From Agapetus fuscipes (lineage: Eukaryota; Arthropoda; Insecta; Trichoptera; Glossosomatidae), in contig OX637334.1 in the NCBI GenBank assembly GCA_951799405.1, forward strand, positions 12,214,001 through 12,278,000: DNA of 64,000 nucleotides, given 5' to 3'. A program made the position numbers and the translations under genes. The notes under the pieces were generated by a model, which searched no databases, was not told where the DNA came from, and saw only the letters and a list, made by a program, of their open reading frames with translations. Below, in pieces: positions 1-9,370 of this stretch (positions are counted from its first letter, which is position 1; each line of letters begins with the position of its first letter).

Positions 1-584
1 TTGATAAGAAAGATATCGGTTCCCATCGGCTTCCCTTTTAAAATGATGTAACAAAGTAGTTAAAAAATATAGGCACAAAGTAAAAAAATACTGTTATGTA
101 AATATGAAATATAAATATTTAAAATAAGTAGGTATTAGTTTTAGTTATAGGAATTCTGTATTGTATTGTGTGGGAAGGAATCATTGAATAAAAATACTTG
201 AAGCATCGAGAAATAATGATTACTACGCCTTTCTGGAACTGTCTAGCGAATATGGATCTGGATTGTACTGTTTTGAAGAGTATAAGAAGGGTGCGAGTTG
301 CTTGCAGAGCCAGTATTCTACGAGCTTTACAACTACATACATTGAACCAAAACCAGTGAACTGAAAACAAGTGTAATGGAATAGTCGAGACTACCTTTGT
401 GAAAATAAATTATTAAAAGTGTAAAATAAACAACTGTATAAGAAGACCAGTATTTTTAATTGAAAGACTTTTGAAACCCTAAATTCGTAACAATACATTT
501 AAAACCAAAGAAACAATACGTATTTTTCCCCATTGAAACAATGCAGTCTACTTTATTATCATTTTTGCCTCATTTTAAACGGGA
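1..584. other. AT-rich sequence, no gene recognised
   Basis: No ORF here has recognisable protein similarity. A short string near the start (about 14-35, TCGGTTCCCATCGGCTTCCC) resembles the reverse complement of a string at 838-856, on either side of the repeat at 585-832, so the two may be an inverted pair. Nothing else could be assigned. Confidence 0.4.
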
Positions 585-832
585 AATCTAAATCTAAATC
601 TAAGCTGCAAAGATATGTATCATTTGAGATTCATATTAAATGCATTCCCACAAGCAGACATGCATAATTTCGCACTTACACATGCCGCATGTGGACCTAC
701 AATATAAAAAACCCAATCTCAAATGAACATAAGCCCTGCAACTCTTGCCGACCTTCCCTGAAGCAGGGGTGACATTGGCAAAGTGAACCATTTTTTACAG
801 TATGGGTGGTCAGCCGCATACCAACCTATCAG
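585..832 (-). repeat. RTE-3'-end-type ~250-bp repeat, copy 1
   Basis: Read on the minus strand, this is a nearly complete copy of the commonest repeat of the window. It starts at the GGTTGGTATGCGGCTGACC block, passes through GTCACCCCTGCTTCAGGGAAGG and the CACATGCGGCATGTG block, and ends in a tail of reiterated TAGATTTAGATT. About 20 full or partial copies occur in the window on both strands. Copies linked to RTE coding sequence (4110-4530 and 44605-48582) suggest it is the 3' end of an RTE subfamily. A SINE sharing that tail is the alternative. Confidence 0.75.
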
Positions 833-974
833 ACCGAAACCGATGGGAATCGGCTTGTATGGCACCCTTCGCTACTGATACATCGACAGATTATTATAGA
901 TTATTGCTTGACTAATAAGTTGGTTTTAGGCTGGCTATATATGGCTATATGTACCATATATGGCCATATACCTA

Positions 975-1118
975 TGGTACAAATTAGTTCACTTTGCTAA
1001 TGTCACCCCTGTTTCAGGGAAGGGGTGCATTTACGTTGTTATTTTGTTGGCACACATCTAGCATGTGTAAGTGATAACTTGTACGTGTCTTCTTGTGGGC
1101 ATGCATTAATAATGACAG
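975..1118 (+). repeat. RTE-3'-end-type repeat, partial divergent copy
   Basis: The sequence from TTAGTTCACTTTGCTAATG through CCCTGTTTCAGGGAAGG to CTTGTGGGCATGCATTAAT matches the middle and 3' part of the ~250-bp repeat. The copy is cut at its 3' end by the TTAA target site of the TIR element that starts at 1123. Confidence 0.6.
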
Positions 1119-1122
1119 TTAA

Positions 1123-2775
1123 GGGTAACGCCGTTTAAATTTGTACCATAACTGTCGACCGGCAAGATTCAAGAAAACGAAAACATCGTGAGTTAAATTA
1201 AGGTCTATTCAAAATGACGGACAGGTTCGAAAAATTAGGTTTTTTTACATTTCGATATCTCATTTCTTTTTTCGACGACGAATACAAGATTTTATAGCAA
1301 TTCGTAAACACTGTTCAGTAAAAAATATAAGAGCACCATTTTGAATGTCTATAAATATGAATGTTGTTTGTCTATGAATGTTTAATAAAAATATGAATAC
1401 GCACATTTAATAACTACCTAAAATCGTTCGTTTATTGTATTTCAATAAGTTTCCTTGACTTATAGGTTAGTATGAAGCTGACCACTCATACTGTAAAAAA
1501 TGGTTCACTTTACCAATGTTACCATTGTGTCAGGTAAGGTCGGCAAGAGTTGCAGGGTTTATGTTCATTTGAGATTGGGTTTTATATTGTAGGTTCACAT
1601 GCAGCATGTTTAAGTACGAACTTAAAGTCTTAAATGCAATATATTTTTGTAACTTAGATTATAGATTATCATAGATTTAGATAGATAGGCAATGTTTTTT
1701 TTTGCGTACATTTTTCACAGTATCCAGCACCGATATAAAAATTAGGTACCTCTGTGGTCCAAATTTCATTTAATCGTTTAGCCCACAGATCACGGAATAA
1801 ACCTTTTTGCTATTTTGAATAACAAACATCAAACGGTGCATTTAAAATATTAATAGCATGTAGTAAGGTTGATTAGATAGTTTTATGTTTCAATTAGGTA
1901 CGTAAATGTTATTTGTTAGTCAACCATAAATTAACGGTAAGTAGGTGTATTTTTTTAAACCTACGTGAATACACCTTAATACTGGTAACATACGGTAAAG
2001 ATTGTAAATAAAAAACCGCCCGACATTACCTTAAACTTGTGCCATTTGAAAAATAATACTGTCAGCAATGATAAAAACATACAATCATTAGAAGAATTAA
2101 TGGATCTAAGTAAAAAATATACAACTGACAACATATTCGAATACATACCTTAATAATGCCAAGTTAACTTCCACTCAAAACACACACGACAAATTCCCGA
2201 GTCTGATGTAAACGTTCTCAAAAGAAAATGAAGGTATCGAATGAGTTTTTTTGTGTTGTCCACACTACATCAAAGAGTTACCATACGTGAATAAATACTT
2301 AAAATTGCAAGATTTTTGTCAGTTCCAATGGAATTGGTAACATACTAAAAGAAAAATTTCAGAGCCAAAAATGGAGACAACCCTTAGCAATCAATATTTC
2401 GTGTTTAAATAAGTAAATATTATTGTGGCTAGTACAGAAAATGAAAGATACGTTACTAAGGTATATATGCAAAAATACTCAACTTTAAAAACGTTTGACT
2501 ATTTTGATCGTATCATGCCATCAAAGGGTCAAAAACGGGTTGCGGACATGTAAAATTTGTATGGGAATGGAAAAAAGGCGTTTTTGTTTTATTTTTTAAT
2601 TACATCGCCACTTAATGCTTTTTGCAGTTTTTTTTTGTATTTCGATACGCTTTTTATTTACTTTACTCTGATAATTTTAGAATTCAGTAGAGATCACCAG
2701 TTTTTATGAAAAAGCTGAAAATCATTAGGGGACACACGCACAAGACAAAAGGTACAAATTTCGACGGCGATACCC
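1123..2775. mobile_element. Non-autonomous TIR DNA transposon, copy A (1.65 kb)
   Basis: The left end reads GGGTAACGCCGTTTAAATTT and the right end, reverse-complemented, reads GGGTATCGCCGTCGAAATTT. This gives imperfect terminal inverted repeats of about 25 bp. The element is flanked by TTAA on both sides (1119-1122 and 2776-2779). A second copy of the same length at 50759-52409 is nearly identical through the interior, and it is flanked by CTGT. The target duplication is therefore 4 bp rather than an obligatory TTAA. There is no long ORF, so it must move in trans. A ~230-bp copy of the common repeat lies inside both copies (about 1463-1690 here), so it was present before the copies separated. 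TTAA alone would suggest piggyBac, but the CTGT flank argues for another 4-bp-TSD superfamily. Confidence 0.8.
1463..1690 (+). repeat. RTE-3'-end-type repeat nested in TIR element copy A
   Basis: It begins at TTTCCTTGACTTATAGGTTAG and ends in a TTAGATTATAGATTATC tail. It differs from other copies (for example CCATTGTGTCAGG in place of CCCCTGTTTCAGG). The same variant sits at the equivalent place in copy B (51090-51310). Confidence 0.75.
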
Positions 2776-2779
2776 TTAA

Positions 2780-3884
2780 GTGTTATTGTACCTTTGCGAC
2801 TTAGATTATAGGTTTAAAAGATTGTGTAGAGAAGAACGGATTTCTCGAAGTGTCATCAGAGCCATATTCGACGTCATCAGTATTCTTATCTACTCTGTGC
2901 CAAAGAGGCACCATCTTACGAACCGTCATTTATATAGAAGGACAGGTTTCTCATCGTTCAACCGGAGTCGTAAGTATCCGCGAACACCCTTTGCTGTCCT
3001 CATATTGTGTGCGGTCTGTAAGTATGAATACAGTTATAGTATGAATATTTATTGACCGCACACTCTTCGGACTGACTTATTAAACTCAATTATAAACGAA
3101 TAATTGATATTCTAACCAGGTAAGTGTGATGACTGGTCCGTACTCCGTGGTCATCCATTCTTAACACGTATACCTACCTCTGTGTTCAGCTTGTAGGGAA
3201 TGCACAAACACAGTTTACTATTTCAATACCCCTCTTATGAATATTTCAAAATCCATCAGTTCCTATAAATTAGCGGCGGCACATGAAGGTGACGAAACAT
3301 ATTAATTAGGTACAGTTATTGCTTATAAATGATATCAGATACTTGCATCCTGCATCTGGTAGGTACAAAAGCATGTGCCTATTACAAATTTGAAATTTAA
3401 AAAATATCGGAAGTGAAACAGAAAACAATCAAAATCTGATAAAAATTGGCACATGGATGTGCATGGATGAAATAAAAGTCGATCATTTTTGTGTTATTTT
3501 AATTCTAAATCTATCCGAGATCATAAAATCAAAAATCTATTGTTTTCTTCTATTTTCAAACCGTATGGGCTCAGGTATGCTAATTTCTTTGTATTTTACA
3601 GGGCATTGTCTTCCATTCCCGATTTTTCATTGATAACTTACTAGATTAGATATTTATTTTAAGTTGATCTTTGCTTAAAAAGTATTACTTAATTGGGAAC
3701 TATCTGCTACTGCATAAGTAGGTACGTGGTTTGTTAAGTAAAAGGTATTGTAAAATATGTTTTGTAGATTTTTTAATTTTTTACCATCGATATAAATAAT
3801 ATTAAATCAATGTATTTTACTGTTTAATTGTTTAGAGTTTATTATTTTATTTTTTTATATTTGAATGTATTAATGCTTGTATTC
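2780..3884. other. Intergenic AT-rich sequence, nothing assigned
   Basis: The short ORFs at 2780-3055 overlap in two frames and show no recognisable domain. Lepidoptera-like TAGGTACG strings occur. No repeat shared with the rest of the window was seen. Confidence 0.4.
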
Positions 3885-4115
3885 CTTGACGGATAGGTTG
3901 GTATGCGGCTGACCACCCATACTGTAAAAAATGGTTCACTTTGCCAATGTCATCCCTGCTTCAGGGAAGGTTGGCAAGAGTTGCAGGGCATATGTTCATT
4001 TGAGATTGGGTTTTTTATACTGTAGGTCCACATGCGGCATGTGTAAGCGCGAAATTATGCATATGTCTGCTTGTGGGAATGCATTTAATATTAATCTCAA
4101 ATGATACATAAGCCC
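3885..4115 (+). repeat. RTE-3'-end-type ~250-bp repeat
   Basis: Near-complete plus-strand copy. It starts at ATTCCTTGACGGATAGGTTGG and contains CATCCCTGCTTCAGGGAAGG and CACATGCGGCATGTGTAAGC. About 40 bp upstream also resemble the 3' UTR sequence that precedes the unit at 44.85 kb, so this copy extends further 5' than most. Confidence 0.75.
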
Positions 4116-4530
4116 ATAAGGAAGAAGTGGCGGCTAATCTGCAATGCTGATTTGTAATGTTGGTTTATTAGTTTGCTACATTTTTTGCATAATAAATTTT
4201 TGACTTTTTTTGTATAGATTTATTTTTAAGGTTTTGTTGTTTTTTTTTTAAACTTAAATGTCATTTATTACTCGTATTCCTTGACTTATAGGTTGGTATG
4301 AGGCTGACCACCCATACTGTAAAAAATGGTTCACTTTGCCAATGTCACCCCTGTTTCAGGGAATGTCGGCAGGAGTTGCAGGGCTTATGTTCATTTGAGT
4401 TTGGACTTTATTTGTAAGTACACATTCAGCATTTGTAAGCGCGAACTACACGTGTTTGTTGTGGGCATACATCTGAGAGCTTTAAATGAATATATCCTTG
4501 CAACTTAGATTATAGATTATAGATTATAGA
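4110..4530 (+). mobile_element. 5'-truncated RTE-like LINE: last codons, 3' UTR and terminal repeat
   Basis: The sequence AGGAAGAAGTGGCGGCTAAT at about 4120 encodes the RKKWRLI C-terminus seen in the RTE at 44977-48582. It continues through the same 3' UTR (TTTGCTACATTTTTTGCATA, then GTATAGATTT and TTTTGTT) into the ~250-bp repeat at 4278-4530, which ends in repeated GATTATA. The order RTE end, 3' UTR, repeat unit is the same as at 44.6-45.2 kb. This independent junction shows that the repeat unit belongs to the RTE 3' terminus. Confidence 0.7.
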
Positions 4531-4544
4531 TACAGAAATGTTTT

Positions 4545-5130
4545 GTTCTTTTTTATACTTAAATCATTGAGATTTAAATGTTATTAATTATTCATATTCC
4601 TTGACTTATAGGTTGGTATGAGGCTGACCACCCATACTGTAAAAAATGGTTCACTTTACCAATGTCACCCCTGTTTCAGGGAAGGTCGGCAAAAGTTGTG
4701 GGGCTTATGTTCATTTGAGGTTTGGATTTTATTTGTAAGTACACATTCAGCATTTCGCTCCCTCAGTTCTTGTTTATCGTATACCTACGCCAATCTTGTC
4801 AAATATGATTTTTTCATGCAGTTGTCTTATGAATCAAATTCTACACAATCTGAGCTAAGAAACACCGAAAAACTCGATAATGTGAGAGTTCTTTTAAATA
4901 GTTTTTAAATAAAATTCTTGTTTTCATAAGACACATTGGTCCAGTACACATGCAAACATTGCTCATGTATTTTTTTTTCAATGGCGTATACGATAAACGA
5001 GAACTAAGGCAGCGATTTGTAAGCGCGAACTACACTTGTTGGTTTGTGGGCATACATCTGAGAGCTTTAAATGAATATATCCTTGCAACTTAGATTATTG
5101 ATTATAGATAAATATCTTTGCAGCTTAGAT
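4545..5130 (+). repeat. RTE-3'-end-type repeat split by a MITE
   Basis: The copy starts with 3' UTR-like sequence (TTTTGTTCTTTTTTATACTT, about 4545) and runs through the ~250-bp unit. It is interrupted at 4756-5014 by a small TIR element and resumes at ATTTGTAAGCGCGAACTACAC. It ends in a TTAGATTATTGATTATAGAT tail near 5110, followed by a second TTAGATTTAGATTTAGAT tail. Confidence 0.75.
4756..5014. mobile_element. 259-bp MITE with ATTT target duplication
   Basis: The ends are CGCTCCCTCAGTTCTTGTTT and, reverse-complemented, CGCTGCCTTAGTTCTCGTTT. They continue as matching TATCGTATAC, giving TIRs of about 30 bp. ATTT flanks both sides (4752-4755 and 5015-5018). Removing the element and one ATTT restores the GCATTTGTAAGCGCG seen in other copies of the host repeat. 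An inverted, diverged relative lies at about 12249-12495. There is no coding capacity. Confidence 0.8.
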
Positions 5131-5218
5131 TTAGATTTAGATCTAACGGAAAAATTCAAGAGCTACGCAGGTAGTAGGTAGGTACATTAGATTTTTATTT
5201 CTTCATTGTCATGTGCAA

Positions 5219-5430
5219 GAGCCCGCCGTACGAAACCTTCCCTCATCCACTACCAGAGGCAGAGACTAGTAAGAGTGATGCTCCACATTAATTACCTGCT
5301 TTTTGCATAAAAAAAATATTACAAACCTGGAGCGTTTTGAATGCGGCCATTTTTTTGTAAAATATAAAAAACGATATTTTGAAGTAAGTTGTATGAGCTA
5401 TGGAAATCAAGTAAAATAAATTGTACAGTG
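5219..5430 (+). repeat. Partial copy of the foldback-element arm
   Basis: GAGCCCGCCGTACGAAACC followed by the blocks around GAGACTAGTAAGAG and CCTGGAGCGTTTTGAATGC matches the left arm of the foldback element at 61488-62994. Only one arm is present. At about 5420 the sequence passes into the modular repeat family (TTGTACAGTGGCTGCACATG). Confidence 0.65.
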
Positions 5431-6880
5431 GCTGCACATGACTTTATAGCATTAAATACGGTCATGTTAAGGTCATAGTCAATTTTCATAACAAAACATT
5501 TAGTTGTGTGTAACTAACGAAGCTAATCTTTTGAAATAATATTTATTTTGCAGTATTATCATTGTTCCCGTTTGTATCAAAACTAACACTTTGTTTGGTG
5601 GGTATACTTTTCATTAATATTTTGGAAAGTTATGATTGATTATTATGTGTACTTACTAAATTTTAAGACTCGCAGCCTAGTACTTATTTTAAATTAGGCG
5701 TTTTAGTACCAAGAATATTACAATAATTTTTTGTACGGAAATTTGTCACTTTGTATGGTGGCTACACCTTATAATATTTTTTTGAAAAAAGTAATAATTA
5801 ATTTATGTAGGTATATATAAGAGCTAATCAATTGGACAACATTATTTTTTAGTTAACCCGTTCTCTGCCAAGTAATTTAAAATTATTGTTTTCTCTTGTA
5901 TGGCAACCCCCAAAACAAAGAGTATTATGAGGCAATGGCTATTGTTGTTACATAGCACTTGTTTAAGCAAATTATTATATGGGTTTATTTATGGGAATTA
6001 GACATTTGGCTACCAAAAATATTTCAATTGTATTTTGTATGGAAATTTGTCACTTTGTATGGTGGCTATACTATATAATATTTTTTTGAAAAAAGTAATG
6101 ATTAATGTATGTAGGTATATATAAGAGCTTTTCAATTGTGCAACATTATTTCTTGCTTAACCCTTTCTCTGCCGAGATTTTTTTTTTTTTTTTCTCTTGT
6201 ATGGCAGCCCCCAAAACAAAGAAAATAATGAGGCAACGGTTATTGTTGTTACATAGCACTAGTATAATAACGATTACTTAAAAAAAAATTAAGAAAATCG
6301 TAGGAGCCATTTTTGAGCAAATCTCATTTGAAACTTTCAGCTGTTCGGAAGCCATCTTGAATTTCCTAAAATTTGAAAAATGTTTCATAATGAATTATAG
6401 TGATAAGAGAATTCTTTCTATTAAAGTTACAAATTATTAAAGTTTTTTGCGTTCTGATGGGTTTTTGTAGCCTTTTAATTTCAATTTTTGATATCACGTA
6501 AACGGCCCTTTATATTATTTTTTTCTACATTTTTTTTTTTTTTATAGAATTTTATAGTATGTATAATATTGTAGAACATTATTTTTTTGTCAACGCTTTC
6601 GCTTCTGAGAAAATCACAATTGTTTATTTTTTTTATATGGCAACTCATAGACGCTGATTAGCAAGAATATTGCAATAACTAAATTTGATAAGAATGTATC
6701 AAGAAATTTGCAAACTAAAAATTAAAAAAAAAACGTCGGAGCCGTTTTTGAGAAAATTTGAAATTTTCAGCTCTTCGGAAGCCATCTTGAATTCTCCAAA
6801 TAGTGAAAAAAAAAATATTTTGCAAACAAGTATACAAAATTTTCTTTCTTTTGAACTTAAAACAAGTTTTAATAAATTGC
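5425..6880 (+). repeat. Modular AT-rich repeat, left arm of a large inverted repeat
   Basis: Repeated modules include CACTTTGTATGGTGGCTA, TCTCTGCCGAGA, and GGAGCCGTTTTTGAG followed by CGGAAGCCATCTTGAATT. The same modules recur in reverse orientation at about 10130-11785. Examples are 5690-5780 against 11640-11720 (the TTGTACGGAAATTTGTCAC block) and 6770-6870 against 10130-10220. No long ORF is present. The 76-77-aa ORFs on both strands here arise from A/T-rich repeat sequence. Confidence 0.65.
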
Positions 6881-7171
6881 ACAGAATCTGCACTCGACTT
6901 TCTTGCAAAAATTAACCCACTGTATGACGTATGTAAAGCTATATTCATCTACCAGCTTATGCAGTTTCAATGAAAATATAATATATCGATAATAAATCAA
7001 TTTTATTCCACGGCGGTGTGTACCTGCATACCCGTGTATGGAAATAGCCATATAAATTGAATAAAAAATATTTGGATGATTTATTTGGTGAGCGCCGTTT
7101 TGTGTAAATCACACCTCAAGAGTCCTCTGCGAGGTTGGTCTTCTCTGGAAAAAGCGCCAATTACACAAGAA
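6871..7171 (-). repeat. Composite repeat ending in tRNA-derived SINE-B 3' part
   Basis: The block starting AATAAATTGCACAGAATC recurs at 26601-26700 and, after an insertion there, at about 27003-27215. Its last ~100 bp (GGATGATTTATTTGGTGAGC through GCGCCAATTACAC) is the reverse complement of the 3' half of the SINE at 57553-57860. It contains a truncated minus-strand SINE copy. Confidence 0.6.
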
Positions 7172-8120
7172 AGATCCTCGACTCATAGGTTGGTATGAAG
7201 CTGATTTCTGTACTGTACTGTACTGTATCCTGCCACCGTTTCATTAGGGGTGGCCGGTACCTCCGCAGATGCGCCTCCACTTTTTGCTGTCATCACCTTT
7301 TTCATACATACTCTTCTCTTATTCTCACTCTGCAGGATCCATTCTTTCGCAATCTCACCTATTTGGTCTAACCATTCTTTCCTCAGCCTTCCCCTTCCAC
7401 GCTTTCCTCTGACATTTCCGTTGTACACTTTCTTCGTTAGTTGTTCATCATCCATTCTTTCAAGATGTCTGAACCATCTCATCGTACTTTTTTGTATTTT
7501 CATTCTCATATTCTCTTTTATACCACACTCGTTCATCACTCAAGCATTACGTACTCTATCACTCAGTGTCTTTCCAGCCATTGCTCTCAGGTAAGCCATT
7601 TCAACCGTACTTACATACTTTACTCAGCTCACATTCATTAAGCCTCACTTCCACCAACCAATATTCCACCAACAATTGTGGACCGCCGATCTCATATTCT
7701 TCGTAAGTTTCCTATTCCTTGTAATGCTTCCAATCGTTTCCATTACACTTCTTCCTCTACTAGCACGCTTTTCCAATTATTTCGTCAATTTCGCATTCGA
7801 CTCAAACTTGCTTCCCAGATAATCAAATTCTTTCACGACCTCCACTCTTTTTTCATTCAGTCTTATCTCAATTTTCTCGCATTTCTCAGTCCTCCCAAAG
7901 TGTTAAAAATAATTCACTTTGTTAATGTCACCCCTGTTTCAAGGAAGGTCGGCAAGAGTTGCAGGTTTTATGTTCATTTGAGATTTGGTTTTAATTTGTA
8001 AGTACAAATTCAGCATTCGTAAGCGCGAACTTACACGTACCTGTTTGTGAGCATGCATTTCAGATTAGTTTTGAATGTTAATATTTCATTGCAACTTATA
8101 TTCTAGATTATTATAGATGG
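7172..8120 (+). repeat. RTE-3'-end-type repeat split by an RTE fragment
   Basis: The 5' piece (CCTCGACTCATAGGTTGG) breaks off at about 7203. The 3' piece resumes at about 7907 (AAAAATAATTCACTTTG) and runs to a TATATTCTAGATTATTATAG tail at about 8115. An uninterrupted relative at 27225-27480 shows what is missing at the break: about 13 bp (ACCACCCATATTG) were lost or replaced. Confidence 0.7.
7205..7906 (-). pseudogene. RTE-like LINE 3' fragment (C-terminal reverse-transcriptase region)
   Basis: Minus-strand translation at 7183-7539 gives the RTE C-terminal region, with MRWFRHLERMDDEQLTKK and GKRGRGRLRKEWLDQIGEIA, which is also found in the intact RTE at 53155-56319. Upstream, 7540-7906 carries matching coding sequence in broken frames. 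The 3' end abuts a tandem CTGTA tail (plus strand 7205-7228), i.e. (TACAG)n on the element strand, as expected for RTE elements. The open frame runs past the normal end because the CCCTAG stop found in intact copies is CCCTAA here. It is 5'-truncated, has no RT active site and is non-functional. Confidence 0.85.
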
Positions 8121-9370
8121 TCATTGAACCCTTCTGTATGCAAACTAGGACTTTGTATGGCGGGTAAACTTTTTAGTTATATTTTGAAAAAGTAACGACT
8201 GATTATTATTGGTATTTATAAAATTTTAAGAAGGCAGCCTTTTATCTATTTTTAACCCTTTGACTACCAAGAAAATTGCTAATACATTTTGTATGGAAAA
8301 TTTTCACTTTGTATGGCGGCTATACTTTTGATTCACTTTTTGGAAAAAATAATGATGGCAATATATAGGTTATTATTATTGTTTTACATTGCACTACATT
8401 ATTTTTTTATTAACCCTCTAACTGCCGAGAATTTTTCCATTATTTTTTTCTTTTATATGGCAACTCCCTAAACCGAGATTATGATGAAGAAATTATTATA
8501 ATTATTAGATAGCACTATTATATAAATGGATTCACAAAAATATTAAGAAAAAACGTCGGAGCCGTTTTTGAGAAAATCGCATTTTAAATTTTCAGCTCTT
8601 CGGAAGCCATCTTGAATTTTCAAAAAAGTAAAAAAAAAATGATTACGAATTAAAGTAATAAGCTTGTTCTTTCTATAAAATTTAAAACAAATTTAAATAT
8701 CTTGCATTTGAATAGGTTTTTGTAATATTTTCGATTTAAAATTTCAGGTCGTGTAAACGGTGCTTTATATTTATTTTTTCAAAAAATTTTTTTTGTAAAT
8801 TTGTAGAAATTTATGTTGTCCATAATATTGTGGAACATTATATTTTTGTTGACCCCTTAACTTTCGAGAAAATCACAATCGTTTGTTTTTTTCATATGGC
8901 AGCCCATAGACACAGATTAGTAAGAGTGTTGCTATAACTAATTTATTAAGTTATAAATTAATTAGTGGCAACTCTGAAAATTTAAGAAAAATTCTTGGAG
9001 CCGTTTTTGAGCAAAGTGCAATTTTATGTTTTTTTTGTATGGCAGCCATCTTGAATTTTCAAGTTGGTGTAATGCCATGTTATTCATACTTAATACATAT
9101 CCAAAAAAGTTGATGTAGCCAAAATTTGGTATCTCTAGGTCTTATACTTTGGAAAGTGACACACACACATACATACATACATACATACATACATACATAC
9201 ATACATACATACATACATACAGACGGACGTTTTTGAAAGATAGTGTTTTTTGGCATGTCCTGCACCAGGACAACTCATTTCCGTGAAAACCTCGAAATTT
9301 TTTTTTCACACCAAATCATAACTTTCTTTTATAGCCTTCGGCTATAGCAAGAAAGTAAAAAATCGTGTTC
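8120..9370 (+). repeat. Modular AT-rich repeat with (CATA)n core
   Basis: Contains GGTCATTGAACCC, then modules with GTCGGAGCCGTTTTTGAG and CGGAAGCCATCTTGAATT, and then GGTATCTCTAGGTCT and AAAGTGACACACACAC. A (CATA)n run at about 9167-9220 follows, then AGACGGACG, GGCATGTCCTGCACCAGG and TATAGCAAGAAAGTA. This is the uninterrupted version of the locus that received the R1-clade LINE at 31-35.5 kb, and it serves as the empty-site reference. A further copy begins at 27480. Confidence 0.7.

Noticed and set aside
1119..2779. piggyBac assignment of the 1.65-kb element from its TTAA flanks
   Set aside because: The second copy has CTGT flanks and the TIR start (GGGTA) is not the usual piggyBac CCC(T/A) start.
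6685..6948. Overlapping ORFs of 60-77 codons on both strands
   Set aside because: They lie in the modular AT-rich repeat, overlap on opposite strands, and related modules elsewhere do not keep the frames open.
9165..9221. CRISPR-like array or satellite
   Set aside because: This is a simple (CATA)n run without spacers, in a eukaryotic repeat context. No CRISPR-like array exists in the window.
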